Origin: Nymphaea colorata
Lineage: Eukaryota > Streptophyta > Magnoliopsida > Nymphaeales > Nymphaeaceae
Direction: 5' to 3'
Assembly: GCF_008831285.2 (NCBI RefSeq)
Contig: NC_045140.1
Location: forward strand, 15,735,796-15,799,795
DNA length: 64,000 nt
The translations under genes were made by a program, and so were the position numbers. Positions 1 to 12,100 of this stretch are shown here, piece after piece; the first letter of the stretch is position 1; each line of letters begins with the position of its first letter. The notes beneath the pieces were generated by a model that searched no databases, had not been told where the DNA came from, and was given only the letters and a program-made list of their open reading frames with translations.

Positions 1-51
1 AGCGCTTAAGCATATGGAATAAAACTGTTTGAGGGCAGAATTGATTCTCAG

Positions 52-2387
52 GTGGAACAGCTGCAGAAAGAGTTGCAGGAGATAGAAAATGACAGAAATT
101 CTGGATACGCACAATGGTGTTCTAAAGAGGCTAGAATTCGTGAAACTCTTGCTGAAGCCTTAAGGAAAGAGGAAAATAAGTGGAAGCAAAAGGCTCGATG
201 TAAATGGCTTCAGCTTGGAGAGAAAAATAACAAATTCTTTCATGAATATGTTAAGAACAGGGTCAGGAAGCAGCAGATTAAAAGAATAATCACTAATGAA
301 GGAGAGTTTTCTGACCTTGAGGAGATACTTGGTGCATGATCGCGTTATTTTCAAAACTTCTTTGCAAAAGGTATAGCGCTCTCGGTACTATTCCATCGGC
401 TAGGATGATTGGCGAGAGAGTTTCAGCTGAAGAGAATGAAAGTCTTTTGCATCCCATATTGGAGACGAGGTGCGGAGAGTGGTTTTTGAAGCCAAGGAGG
501 ATAGTCCCCCCTGGACCGGATGGCTTTCCGTATGTTTTTTGCCAGCTGTTCTGGGACATTGTTGGACCCGATGTGGCTGCTATTGTTAGAGACTTTTCCG
601 TATGGGTAAAATGGTGAGAAGGTTGGGCAGAATCCATATTGTTATTATTCCAAAAAAGGACGATTCTCAACTTACTACTGATTTCAAGCCCATCACCTTG
701 GGGAACTGCATTTTTAAGATCGTTTCGAAGCTGATGGTTAGTTCGATTCAAAGACATTTTGAACATAATTATCTCGCCTTACCAAGGGGCTTTTTTGGCT
801 GGTCGCAGCATGCACAAATGTTATCTTTTAGCCCATGAGATGGTGAACTCGTTATCATCCTATTAGGTGTGTGTATAAAGATTGATCTTTCTAAGGCTTA
901 TGATAGAGTAGACTGGGATTTTTTTATGGCCTCCGTCACTTATCCATGTTTGATTCAGTTTGGATTCAAAGAATCATGTGTTGTGTGTCTCCTATGCTAT
1001 GCTTCTCAATAGCAAAGAAGGGGCTATCTTCGAGGGAAGGAGAGGCCTGCGACAAGGTGACCCTCTATCACCTTACTTGTTCTTGATTGTAAGGGAAAGT
1101 TTATTAAGAAAGATCCATTCAGCTATCTTGGGTGCTCATATTCACATTCCAAGACTCCGTAGGAACTTGCAAGGGATTCCAGCCATTGTGCATGCAAATG
1201 ATTTATTTCTCTTTTCTAAGGCCACTAACAATTCTATCATGAATTTTTCCAACACTCACCGAATTGGCATGTGCTAATTTCTTTCCTTTTGGTCTGGCGG
1301 AGATCCAAGTTCTTCACATAACTTGCTGTCAGCACGAGATGTTCTAGAGGTAGTTTACCCACCAAATATTTGGGACTGCCTCTTAGTGACAGAGCTCTTG
1401 GTATTTCTGTTTGGAATTCTATGATTCTGAAAATCCAGCACAAATTATCGATGTGGAAAGGCAAATTACTAAGCTTTGCAAGGTGTCTTTCTTTAGTTAA
1501 ATCAGTTTTATCAGCCTCTCCAGGTGTTATAAATGTCCTAAATCTGTCTGGAAGGTAATGGAAAACATCTTTGCTAAGTTCATTTAGGAAGATTTTGAGA
1601 TTGGTAATAAAAGACACATTGTCTCTTGGAGAATTCTCTCTTCCACAAATTGAAGGGGGTGTTGGAATAAGAAGACTTGGCAAATTAACCAATGATTATT
1701 TAGCCTACTTAGGCTGCATAGCCTTGTCAAGTGAGTGTCTATGGGCTGATCTTTGTAGACAAAAATATTTGGGCTTCAGAAGTGTCTGCACTTGGAGACC
1801 AGGGCCTAAGACGTCTCCAATCTGGAAGGATATTACGAGAGCTTGGAAGAGCATTGCCAAAGATATGTGTTGGAAAGTGGGTTCAGGCTCAAATTTTAGA
1901 CAGACCCTTAGTCTGGGGAGCCACTTTTCAATAATTTTCTGCTGATGCTTGTTTGGAGGTGGTCCTTGATTTGCATCTCCCGCTTAGGGAGGCAATGGAG
2001 AAATATTCTCATGACTTGGAAAGATGAATAAACTATCCTAGGGTAGTGGCGTGCTGTCAAAAACAGTTAAATGATGGCAGAGATATTTTGATTTGGACTA
2101 GTAATGGTCGGCCAATCGATAATCGAAGGCAAATTTGGCAGCATACTCGATTGAAAGCCCCTATTGTTACTTGGCGAAGATGGATACGGATTAACCATGT
2201 TCCTCGAGCCTCCTGGTTTACACATATTGCTAGTTTAGGGAGATTACAAATTGAGACTCGATTGCAACGATTTGGCATTGAGCTAGCTTCCAGATGTGTT
2301 CTCTATTGTAGAGCAGTGAAGGACCAGGAACATCATATTTTTATTGTCTATACGTTTGGAACTATGTTCTATCCTGGTTTGGTATAA
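52..2387 (+). pseudogene. LINE ORF2 reverse transcriptase, broken into fragments
   Basis: Successive fragments lie at 52-339, 336-617, 602-838, 960-1277, 1370-1558, 1571-1945 and 2046-2387. They shift frame repeatedly and together follow one RT-containing ORF2. The last fragment resembles the zf-RVT / RNase H-like tail of plant LINEs, with 'TWRRWIRINHVPRASW' and 'ASRCVLYCRAVKDQEHHIF', where the tail normally reads C-x-LC-x4-E-x2-HLFF. No frame is long enough to be functional. There is no intact endonuclease in the window, because that domain lies 5' of base 1. Confidence 0.8.
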
Positions 2388-2576
2388 TTAGAATGCCAAA
2401 TGTGTTCTTCAATGGTGGTTTAGGAAAAGATTTTCCTGTAAAGAATTTCAGAAATGTTGGAGGTTATGTTTTCATATAGTCATATGGAAAATATGGATCT
2501 CCAGGAATAAAGCTATTCATGATAATGTTTTGGAACCAGTTAAAGTGCTAAAGAAGAGATCTGACAGACATGTTCT

Positions 2577-2596
2577 ATTTTTTTTTTTTTTTTTTT
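2577..2596 (+). repeat. Poly(T) run inside the LINE 3' region
   Basis: A run of about 18 T residues interrupts the LINE tail. It could be slippage, or the poly(A) end of a small antisense retro-insert. No second landmark supports either reading. Confidence 0.6.
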
Positions 2597-3205
2597 GCAA
2601 CAATTTTGGAGCAAGGTTGTTATGAAGGCTATCCAAGTATGGTTGGAAACAAAAATTTTGCCCCCCTTTGGAAAGCCAAGCCTTAAGAGGGTTGATGGAC
2701 CTGGTATCGACAATCTCTAAGGGAGAATTGATTGGAGCAGGAATTTTTTAGCAAGATGGCAGAACTGTTGATTAACGAGTTTACTATGATGCTGATGATT
2801 TCATTGTCTGTGAAACTTACCTGTTACACAGCTTCCTGGAAGTTCTTCCTTCAGGCGTGTTGAGCATTACAGTTAGATCTAAGAATACTCGATGGAAGAA
2901 CTGAACTCTACCGTGCCACAATTTCAGACTAGTTCTGGTTTCTATTTTTGGGTGAAGCATATATCTGTTCATATTTCAGTTTGCTATGATTGCCGCTCGT
3001 TCAATCTCATTGAACTATTGGTCAGAGGTAGTAACGCTAACAAACCAGATAGGTGTGGTAATATGGTTGCCACTATGTAGTGAGGACTTGTTGTACAGTC
3101 TTTCTTCTTCTTTTTCCATTCTTTGTATTCGTTATTCTTTCATTCTTTGTATTCGTTATTCTTTCTTAATAATAGATTGGCACCCGTTCATTAAAAAAAA
3201 AAAAA

Positions 3206-5091
3206 CAAAGTTGAAATCAAGCAAAAAGAACACGATTAGACTGTAGAATTAGCTATAACAGTTTAAGCTATAATAAAAGTCCAAACGTTGTCAAAAGGGC
3301 TGACTGTTTTTAAAAAGCAAGTAGCGTACCCTTGCAGCCTGATCCAACGTGGCCGGCGGTATCTTTTGATGCCACTGGCACCTTGGCTTTCGGAAACCAC
3401 TTTAAACCCAAATTTGTAGAGCTGATCTTAATGTAAATTCAAGTAAGGAAAACACCGTTTTATACTGATAAATGTGCTGGAAAAATTAGAACTATGCTTG
3501 TGCAACAAGATGCATGCCCACATGAAGCTAGCACTTGATGATTAATTTGGAGAAGATAAGTAGTGGATCTAAGAAGGAACTAGAAAGTGATCAACAAGAG
3601 GTGGCTTGTCAAGCTTTGGATTGGGGAAGGGGAGGCAAAAGGGAGAAAAGCGAGAGGTTTGGAGGTGGATTTTGTGAGGGAGAAGATGGGCTACTCCTAC
3701 CTTCGTAGGTAGAATTATAATGTACAAATTTGCTATCACAACACATCCTTGTACGTAATACTAGTTTAATTCTGACTATTCTCTATAGCTCAATTACAAT
3801 GGACTCCAGTGACCACCACCAGTCCTTGGCTTTGTCCCCATCCTTCTTGAGCACCTAAACCACCATGAACAAGCCGGAGGTTCAGAGCTGATGCCCAACT
3901 TGAAGGCAAATTGAGATTCACCATACAAATTGACTAGAGACTGTTACCAAACAACTTAATGAACAATTCTGAAGCTAAAAATTCATGTTCTTAACGATTA
4001 CTGTTGCCAAATGCCCTGTTTAGGGGTTTGAGATAGAAGAACTTCAACTTAGCTACACATCTTTGCTGCCCATTTTGCTTAAGACGTTGAAATGCAAGGG
4101 TAGACCCTTATTTTGACAAACAGAGGGGAATGAGAGTCATTCACATTGCCAAGTGGTGGACTTGGTCTGCTACTTACCTAAACCAAGAGGAGCTTAACGC
4201 TCTGTTTGGATGGAAGAAAAGGGACGGAAAGGGATGGATGAGAAAAAAAAGAAAAAAAATGAGAAAAAAGTAAGGAAATGAAAGAAAAAAAACAAGAAAT
4301 GATTATAAAACTTGTTTAGATATCAAAGAAAACAAGTTTAAATATGAATGAAAACAAAAGAAAAAAAGGCGGGGGTTTCTCGGTTAATGTTTCGTTTTGG
4401 GCAAGTCGTCATGGAGGCGCTAAATCTCCAGGCACAAGCCCTTTTAAAAACTGCTTATAGTAATAAGCATCAGATGCATGGGTTGCCAGTCGAGATCCGT
4501 GTTTCCATGAATTACGAGTCAACCTCATAAAGTTTTCGTATATTCATATACACATCAAGAAATAAGTGAAGGAGTCCTAACCTTAGACCAAGTCACCAGG
4601 AAGCAGAATTTTTTTTCTTTTCTTTGGCTTGGGTGGGGATGAATCATGAATGGCATAGTAATGTTCTTTAAGCAGAATTATTGTCGATCAGTTGCTTGGG
4701 CATTCTTGGGACGCTGACTCTGGCTTGGTCCAAGGTGATTATGAAAGCGTTTTATCAGGACACAGTAACGAGAACATGAAATGCAATTTTTCCATGTCCT
4801 GGTGAAGTGGGAAAGGGTGGAAGGGGTGAAGGTGTGTGTCGAAGTCCCCCGAACACTCATTGGCAGGTGACGAGCGTGTAGAACTTTGGCTGCTCTTTCA
4901 CATGTTCTGGTCACCCTCACCACGGTGTGGCAAAGTCTTTGACCAAAGGGAAAAAAGCGGAAGATCTAAGAGAGAGGGGGTGAAGAAGGAATTCGGTCCA
5001 TCGCAGATCACAGATTGAGGTGCCACCAAGGAATGTGAAGACGCGTTGGCTGCGGGGGAAGGAAGGAGGTGAGCGGATCGAGTAACAGGGC
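3206..5091. other. Intergenic: LINE to VAPYRIN-LIKE
   Basis: No gene is supported here. Bases 4195-4340 contain a 'GCTCTGTTTGGATGG' start followed by a long A/G-rich, A-dominated stretch. That opening resembles the terminal bases of common plant MITE/hAT-like elements, but no partner end was found. Bases 4900-5091 should hold the promoter and 5' UTR of the gene starting at 5092. No convincing TATA box is visible close to it. Confidence 0.5.
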
Positions 5092-6573
5092 ATGGATCGC
5101 CTGGTCAGGACGGATGTGAAAGAGTTGGAGCTGTTGTTCAAGCGGGGGCAGCAGCGATGCTCTGCAAAGTTCAGGGTTCAGAATTTGATGCACACGATGG
5201 CCGTGGCGATCGACATATCCACCACAAATACAGCCGCCTTCACCATCAAGCCTTCATCCCCTGCCGTCATCCCTCCGCTCTCTCTTGCCCAGTTCTCCAT
5301 CTTCACCAACAATCCCTCCGAGGATCGCCCTCCGCTGGCCTTCCCTCAGGACAAGCTCTTTATACGAAGTTCCATGCTCCCCACGGGGAAAGCCGAAGAG
5401 GAGCAGCTCCATTGCATCTTCTCCCAGCCCGGTGCCCACGTTTACAAGGATGCCACTCTCCCCATCTCCTTCACAGGCGAAGATACAGCCCGCGCCATCA
5501 TCTTCGGCCACCACCGCCTCCATCACCACGACCATGGCGATGACGGCAGAGTGTCCCCACTCTCTTCCTCCTCCTCCCCCTCCTCCTCCTCCTCTTTCCT
5601 CCTTGCCAAGGCTGTCTCTGTCTGCACACCTTCTCAGAAAGCCGACCTTCTCCGTTCGGCTGCTCAATTTGGCGAATCCGACCTTGTTTCCGCTCTCATC
5701 GACGCCGGAGCAGACGTCAATTGCAGGGATAACCATGATCTCTCTCCTCTGTACTTAGCCGTGCTTTCGGGCGATGCCGGATCCGTCAGGGTTCTGCTCT
5801 CAGCCGGTGCTGCTGTCGATCTCTCCGTCGGCCGTTTCCTTCATTCGGCGGAGTCACTGAGGAGGCTAGACGTGCTCTCTGCTTTCGTGGATTCGGACCT
5901 CTTCGACGTTAACGGCGCCATGGATTCGCTGGGGCGGACACCACTGCACCTGTCCGCGGTCCATGGCAACGTCGACGCCTTGCGCCTGTGCATCTCGTGG
6001 GGAGGGGATGTCGACCGTGTCGACCTGAATGGGTGGACTCCCCTGCACTGTGCCGCTGCGGAGGGCCATCTAGGGGCGGTCGACTTCCTGCTGGCGGTCT
6101 GCAACACCAAGTACGCGGTCACCAGGGACGGGAAGACGGCCCATATGCTAGCCATGGAGTCGGGGCACCACCACCTCATGGACGCCCTCTGCCTCGCGGA
6201 CAAGCTGCACAGGGCGGCAGGGCAGGACGGCAACGTCCACGGTGTGAAGGAGTACGTGGCGCAGGGGGCGTCCGTGGATTCAAGGGATCAGAACGGGTGG
6301 ACGCCCTTGCACAGGGCGGCCTTCAAAGGTCGGGCCGACGTCGTCCAGTTCCTTCTAGACCAGGGCGCCCAGCTCGACCCCCTGGATAACGCCGGATACA
6401 CGCCTCTGGACTGCGCGGCGGAAGCAGGCCATACCCACGTCGCAAAGCTTCTCATCTGCCGCGGTGCGCGCCGGAACAGCAATGACGACAACAACCAGGC
6501 CCTCAAAGGTTCGACCTGCCCCGTTGGGTTCTTTTCTTCCGTGGACCGTAGCTCTTCTCTTGATGAGCAGTAA
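5092..6573 (+). CDS. VPYL: VAPYRIN-LIKE protein: MSP (VAP-A) domain plus ankyrin repeats
   Basis: A single-exon gene of 493 aa. Residues 1-130 form a major-sperm-protein/VAP-type domain opening with 'MDRLVRTDVKELELLFKRG' and containing 'MHTMAVAI' and 'RSSMLPTGKA'. A His/Asp-rich stretch and a poly-Ser linker (about 139-172) follow. About nine ankyrin repeats occupy 178-465; the clearest read 'TPLHLSAVHGNVDALRL', 'TPLHCAAAEGHLGAVDFL', 'TPLHRAAFKGRADVVQFL' and 'TPLDCAAEAGHTHVAKLL'. This domain order is known from VAPYRIN, a cytosolic protein needed for intracellular accommodation of arbuscular mycorrhizal fungi and rhizobia, and from its paralog VAPYRIN-LIKE, which is much less studied. The motifs and the lack of introns fit the paralog better. 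The ATG at 5092 matches the conserved family start. No broken residues were seen. The exact biochemical role is unknown; a scaffold in membrane trafficking is inferred from the domains. Confidence 0.93.
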   Translation: MDRLVRTDVKELELLFKRGQQRCSAKFRVQNLMHTMAVAIDISTTNTAAFTIKPSSPAVIPPLSLAQFSIFTNNPSEDRPPLAFPQDKLFIRSSMLPTGKAEEEQLHCIFSQPGAHVYKDATLPISFTGEDTARAIIFGHHRLHHHDHGDDGRVSPLSSSSSPSSSSSFLLAKAVSVCTPSQKADLLRSAAQFGESDLVSALIDAGADVNCRDNHDLSPLYLAVLSGDAGSVRVLLSAGAAVDLSVGRFLHSAESLRRLDVLSAFVDSDLFDVNGAMDSLGRTPLHLSAVHGNVDALRLCISWGGDVDRVDLNGWTPLHCAAAEGHLGAVDFLLAVCNTKYAVTRDGKTAHMLAMESGHHHLMDALCLADKLHRAAGQDGNVHGVKEYVAQGASVDSRDQNGWTPLHRAAFKGRADVVQFLLDQGAQLDPLDNAGYTPLDCAAEAGHTHVAKLLICRGARRNSNDDNNQALKGSTCPVGFFSSVDRSSSLDEQ

Positions 6574-7700
6574 GTGTAGTAAATTAAAAGTTTTCCACTC
6601 CTACTCAAAGGATCAGTCCGTCCAAGCGAGTTTTATTTTTCCTGTGGACAGCTAAAAAGGCCAAAAAACATTGTGTTCGCAAACCCTCGCATTTCCTCCT
6701 CTTTTAGACTTTTTGACCTCCGTTTGGGGATCTCTGAGGAGCCGGAGGTTAATTCGACGCCCTCTTTCCCAGGGTCCAGAGATCCTTTTTCCCTTTAGAA
6801 GTCGCCAATCACACCCGCCATCGCGCAAGAGCTGCATGATTTGTTTCTTTTCACGTTCTCGGTGTTCGTTCCCTTCAATGTTAGCTTACTATCCGGTGAC
6901 AAGACGAGGAGGAAATGTCAGTTTTACTATCTCAAAAGCATTATTAATTTGTTGATTTCTTTTATTTGACTACTATTACACAGAAAACAAAGGATAGATT
7001 AAATGAATCTCTTCACCATGGACCTCGAAACGGCACAAATTACTCGCAAAACAAGACGATAACATTTTTTATAAAAAAAAAAAAAACCTTTTTATCTTAC
7101 AAGTTTATAATGAAAAACATTGTTTCCGTATTTCCATTTTCCTTCGTTAGCAAGGTTTTCATTGGGTGCGGAGACACTGGCCAAGGCCTATGTGAATGAT
7201 GCCTCAAGTGCAGTTCATGGCTGCATAGATTAAATATAAAAAAATATAATTGAGTTTGAAGCGCGTGTCAAGAACACCCAAAACTGAATTCCTCAAAACT
7301 CCCCTAAACTTTTCTAAAACGACAAAACTATTCATTTAAACAATAACTTGGTTTCCATGAGGCAAAATTTATACGCCTCGAAACACTAACTTTGGTTTGC
7401 ACATGCTACAAAACTAAATTTGCACAAGTCTCAGTTGCACAAACCAAGTCTCGTGAAGGGCACAGAAACAAGCCTTCCAACCAAAATGAGATTTCCAGTG
7501 TAAAAATTCTAGAAAGCAAATGGAAATTGTACCAATGCAACCACACGCCTCCAAGGGGAAGCCACAACCCCCGAAATGCATATATTCTTCTTAAAGACAG
7601 TTCAAAGCGTTACTTGAGGTAGCGTTTGAGCTGGAATTTTACTGTAGCACAGGAAAAATAATTCAAATTTTCAAAATTTTTCCAGTTTCATCACATGGAA
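6574..7700. other. Downstream of VAPYRIN-LIKE: 3' UTR and intergenic DNA
   Basis: The first few hundred bases should be the 3' UTR of the + gene. A 13-base A-run is at 7073-7085. Nothing else coding or repetitive was recognised. Confidence 0.4.
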
Positions 7701-7729
7701 TTTTTTTTTTTACCGTTGAATCTCAAAAG

Positions 7730-7819
7730 GGAATAATATTTTCAGAAATATTATTCCAGCTGAGAGATGGAATAATATTTTTGGAAATATTATTCCAGCT
7801 GAGAGATGGAATAATATTT
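7730..7819. repeat. Two tandem 39-bp units forming two perfect 12-bp hairpins
   Basis: The unit 'AAATATTATTCCAGCTGAGA...' occurs at 7746 and again 39 bp later at 7785. Two perfect inverted repeats follow from it: 7730-7741 pairs with 7746-7757 (loop TCAG), and 7769-7780 pairs with 7785-7796 (loop TTGG). Each stem is GGAATAATATTT against AAATATTATTCC. The block sits directly 5' of the long purine tract and may be an end of an unidentified element. Confidence 0.85.
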
Positions 7820-7839
7820 CCGGTTTTTTTTTTAACCAT

Positions 7840-8352
7840 TGGGGAGGAAGAAGGGGCGGGAAGGAAGGAGGGAGGAGGAAGAAAGGAGGGAGGAGGAAGA
7901 AGGAGGAAAAGGAAAGGAGGGAGGGGGAAGAAAGGAGGGAGGAGGAAGGAGGAAAACGGAAGGAGGGAGGAGGAAGAAAGGAAGAACGAAGGAGAAGAAG
8001 GGAAGAAGAGAAGGAAGGAGAAGAAGGGAGAAGAAGGGAAGAAGAGAAGGAAGGAGAAGAAGGGAAGAAGGAAGGAGAAGAAGGGAAAGGAGGAAGGGGA
8101 AGGAGGAAGGAAAGGAGGAAGGAGAAAGGGGGAAGGAGGAACGGGGAAGGAGGGAGGAGGAAAGGGGAAGGAAGGATCATGGAAGGAGGGAGGAGTGAAG
8201 GAGGCGGAAGAAGGGAGGAGGAAAGGGGAAGGAGAGAAGAAGGGAAAGAGGTGGAGGAGGAAGGAAGGGAAGAAGGAAAAGGAGGGAGGAGGAAGAAAGG
8301 GAAGGAGGTGGGGGAGAGGGAAGGAGGTGGAGGCGGACGAAGGGAAGGCGGC
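7840..8352 (+). repeat. Purine (GGA/GAA) tract of about 500 nt
   Basis: Almost every base is A or G on the + strand, in irregular GGAGG, GAAG and GGAAGAA units. Only about a dozen and a half pyrimidines interrupt it. The open frames reading Lys/Glu/Gly/Arg (+) or Ser/Pro/Phe/Leu (-) are by-products of the composition. The tract lies between the converging VAPYRIN-LIKE and SPL7 genes. Such homopurine-homopyrimidine DNA is known to be able to form triplexes (H-DNA); whether this one does is inference. Confidence 0.9.
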
Positions 8353-9187
8353 GCTTTTCCATTTCCACCGATTCTTCTTCTCTTGTCATCAAAAGCAGAA
8401 ATTTATTTTCAAAAAAATAATTCCAAATTAACAAACACAACATAGTTTTGGAAATCTAGAATTTTATTTCTCAAAAACCAATTCCGGAAATATATTTATG
8501 AAAACTTGTTTCCAGAAACATATGTCCGGCCATCAAAAGCCATCAAACACTACCTGAAAGAGGAAGAAAAATCGGGGCACTTCATGTTCCATTATAAGAC
8601 GAAACCTGTGAGGGAGACAATGGAAATCGTGCACTGCTTGCCAGCAGCGGAGGCAGACCATTCTGTCACGTTAACCTGCTTTCTAGTGCTCCTCCAAATG
8701 TCCACTTCGAAGGAGTAGCAACATATCGCATCTCAGCACATGATTACTGCACATACCTTGAGCCGGAGTTCTCGTGCTATATTTTCAAACCAGACATTAA
8801 ATATTGGTCCACCACGGGCTTGAGGTTATTCAGAAGAAAACTTGCGTCATATTTCAACTCCAGGGTGCTAAGCTTGCCTATTTGGTAGGGAATTCAAGAC
8901 CAGGGCTCTCACTTTTTCTGAAGCCTCCTTATAGAATATCATGTCCGTGCATTCAGGACAGGATTCATCCTCCGGCAAACCGCGTGACCCTTCAAAAAAA
9001 GGATCTGCTCGACAAATGCTTAAGAAATAGCCTTTAGCTACAGATACAGTGCAACATACAACCACCATCAACATGAAAAAGTTAACCATACCACCCTTGC
9101 TTCCCATGTGCATACAATAAAAACGCATATGGAAGGCATGTGGATCCTATGAAGGCTCCAAAGAGGTCACTTTGTGCCTGCCTGTGG
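8353..9187. other. SPL7 3' flank and 3' UTR
   Basis: This lies downstream of the SPL7 stop, read on the - strand, and should include the 3' UTR. An 86-residue open frame on the - strand (8868-9128) starts with a hydrophobic stretch but matches no family known to me, so it was not called. No other feature was seen. Confidence 0.4.
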
Positions 9188-12100
9188 TCAGGTATCTTGC
9201 CGATGTCTTCCATGGGCATGCATGCCCAACCAACATTTCTGTACTGTATAAGAGAACTCCCAAACCTTATGTGGGTGCCTTAAGATGATGCACAAGCCAC
9301 AGCAGAAAGCAATTGCAGCAACTGTAATAACTAAAAGGCGTGTGCTCAAAAAACTTCCTGAAAAGATACCAGATCGTGCATGCCTATGCCATGCAACTCC
9401 TGTTGATTGCTGCTGGTAACCGCCAACCTTCATCACAAAATCCTTCACAAGCAGCGGTGATTTTTCATCTCCCGTTTGCACCAACGAGCATGCTCTATTT
9501 GGTCTGTTGTACCCCATTTCATCCTTATGCATCAGCTTCTCCTGCAATGCAGACTGAAATCAGTACCTACTTCTCTCAATTGTTTAATCTGAATGTCACA
9601 ATTAGGATCTGTATAACCCCAGCCCATTCCCACACTAGGCTCAGGCACCTAGTTCACCGGATCTCAACTTGCCCCTCTAGCAGCTTCGATTCCAGTCCTA
9701 CAAAAGCTTGGAATACGAATCATGACAATTAACCATTTGGCGAGGCCTCTTATAAGTCTCCTAAGATTCCTCACAATCTCAAATATGGAACTAAACTTCT
9801 CAAAGTGGGATGCTACAATCTGTGTCCTTGGTTTCCATTTAAAATTTATAAAATTCAATAGGCCTCCGAAAATCATGATGACAAAGGTTCACATAGGTAA
9901 GCAGACACCAACAGTTGATCTTTCAAAAATAGAAATGCCAGACATGCTAGACAATTGAAGCAATTGCAAAATTGACCATACGAGGGAGTAATTGCAAAAT
10001 TAACTACGGTATGCTAGATACTAACTAATGCAATTTAAATGAACATCATCAATGCCCAATTTCTTCCAAATTCAAATGAACCAAAAACTGGTTTAAAAGT
10101 TAGAGATTACCTCGTCAGCATGGAGACCTGTAGAATACAGACAACTCTCAGAACCATCCAGCAGAAAGGCAAATTCCTGTATTGCTATATTGTTATGCAA
10201 GTCCAGTGGAAAACTGCTCCTGTAGGTGATTGCAGCTTCAGCAGCAATGATTTCCCTCGCATTTCTAATATGTTTTTGAAACATTTCCACATGCACATGA
10301 GCTTCCCTCTCCAAAAATTTATTCAAATCCTCCATAGCCATCACAAACTTGGGCAGCTGTAGCATCTTCTTCAGAGTATTGACAAAATTGTTTTTTATTA
10401 GGAATTCAAGAAGATGGTTCAACCTCTGCACATGAAATAATCTTATACACTTTTCATCTTTATCAGGCTCCTTGATCAACCAAGCTACATCTAAAAGAAG
10501 CTCTGAGATCATTTTTTGTTTTTCTTCAGAAAATGAATATGGAACAGTAAAAGGAGATTCAGTAGCACAAGAAGAACCAGATCCACCAAGCACCTGCTGG
10601 ACTATCTTAAATTCAGAACATATCTGCTGATCTCCCAACAGGACAGGAATGAAGTTTGACAACCCAGACTCGTTCTCAACCTACAAAGCAAGAAACAGTC
10701 AATAGGCACCGCCACACTTACATGGCCCTAGAAAGGTTATTCACGGTGAGAAAAGATAAAAAAGGCTGCATAAAGTCATGATGCTAATGCTGACTCAGAA
10801 ACCGAAAGGGAAGGGTAACTCTGTCTTCAATCCTTATGACGATTCATACAGTTGCCCACATAAAGTTCTTATAGAACAGACAAAAACAAAATGAGTCCAC
10901 TTGCTTAGGCAGTAGTGACATGGCTGTGCTAAAATAGACATGTTTTAATAGATGTCTAGATCTGGGTCATTTAAGATGCACGTCTGATCCATCAGTTTGG
11001 CAGTGTTCATGACTGGCATCTTTTGTAATACGCCTGTTGTGGGTGTAATAATGGGCTCTCAATAAAAGTTTTGGGCTTGGAGGCATGTTGTTTTGATTGC
11101 TGCCCCAGCCTTTTAGCATTTTCCTCTTCCTTCTTCTCTGTGTGCTGCACAAATTGAATTGTGGTGATTCAAGGACCGATATCTGAAATCTATTACAGCA
11201 TCAGAGCTTGTGAACCTTTACCAAAGGTATGCACAAAGAGATGTAGCTTTGTTGCTGAAGTGTACTACTCTTGAACCTCTTCTACTTCCTATTTTTCTGT
11301 CATTTTGGATTATTGTTTTCCTGTCATCGACTCTCTCCTTCCTACCTGTTTATCTTCTGAAATCTGATTTTCTGTCGTAAAATTCCTTTCTTTCTCCATC
11401 CATGTTTTTGTTACCCTCTGGATATTAGTTCTGAGCATTTTCTTCAATCTGATCATGATTAACAGTTCTGCCCTAGAAAACGCTCCATCTCCTAATCTGA
11501 AATAGGTCTGCCTAGTTTCCAATAGATATCTCTGCTCTTGACTTGCCGTTTTCTTTCAAGTGTTCTCTACCCTGTTTTCTTTGTTAGATTTATTTATATT
11601 TTCCGCCGTTCTTATTTTGAGTTTTCTTCCTCTCTCAATCAGCAGAAAAAACAATTGGACATCATTCTCAACGTAATTGTTGTTGGCAGACTGTATAAGT
11701 TCTGCTGACTTTTTTAGAGCTCGTCTTCCTTCTACCAAAAAAAAAAAAGGAGGAAGGACGAGTTCTCATAGTGCAAACATACGGTCTCATAGAATTCTTT
11801 GACCATTGAACTTTTAATGATTGATTAAGGAATTCCCCTCATACTGTCTTAACTCTTAAAGCATCCTTGGTTCCTTTTTTCTTTTTATATTCTTTGTTTG
11901 ATGGATTTTTCCTCGAGTTCCAGTCTTCTGCCAATATTTTGAATCAGCTTGTTACTGAAAAAGGAATATCACAATAAGGCTGGGCGCTGGGCCGGGCCGG
12001 GCCAGCCAAGGCTCGACAAAGTCAGGTTCGGGCTGGCCCAAAGCCCTTGCCAGCAGCCCAAACCCGGCCCGCTTAGTTATCAAGCCAGCCCCAACCGTCA

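Larger units (their letters stand above)
1..3205 (+). mobile_element. Degenerate LINE (non-LTR retrotransposon), 3' portion
   Basis: This is the 3' part of a plant LINE whose 5' end lies outside the window. Broken frames run in family order: a linker with 'KARCKWLQLGEKNNKFFH' just before the reverse transcriptase (RT), then 'PPGPDGF', then 'LTTDFKPITLGNCIFKIVSKLM', then 'GLRQGDPLSPYLFLI', then a C-terminal zone with 'GGVGIRRL'. A thumb-like 'PTKYLGLPL' motif is read at about 1360-1385. The element ends in an A-run at 3193-3205 after a T-rich 3' UTR, as expected for LINE retrotransposition. Stops and frameshifts occur throughout, so it is inactive. The catalytic F/YxDD box cannot be read cleanly; the expected place holds 'HANDLFLF' (about 1190-1210), where A-N-D-L replaces A-D-D. 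A target duplication cannot be tested because the 5' end is missing. Confidence 0.88.

Noticed and set aside
5254-5758. Frames of 157-160 aa overlapping the VAPYRIN-LIKE coding region on both strands
   Set aside because: They are shadows of the GC-rich coding sequence, with low-complexity Ser/Pro or Gly/Glu composition.
7781-8431. Long open frames rich in Lys/Glu/Gly/Arg (+) and Ser/Pro/Leu (-)
   Set aside because: They are by-products of the purine tract, which contains no stop codons in several frames. There is no domain or start context.
8868-9128. 86-aa - strand frame with a hydrophobic N-terminus and several Cys, resembling a small secreted peptide
   Set aside because: It lies just downstream of the SPL7 stop, probably in its 3' UTR. 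It matches no family I know and lacks a mature-peptide Cys pattern.
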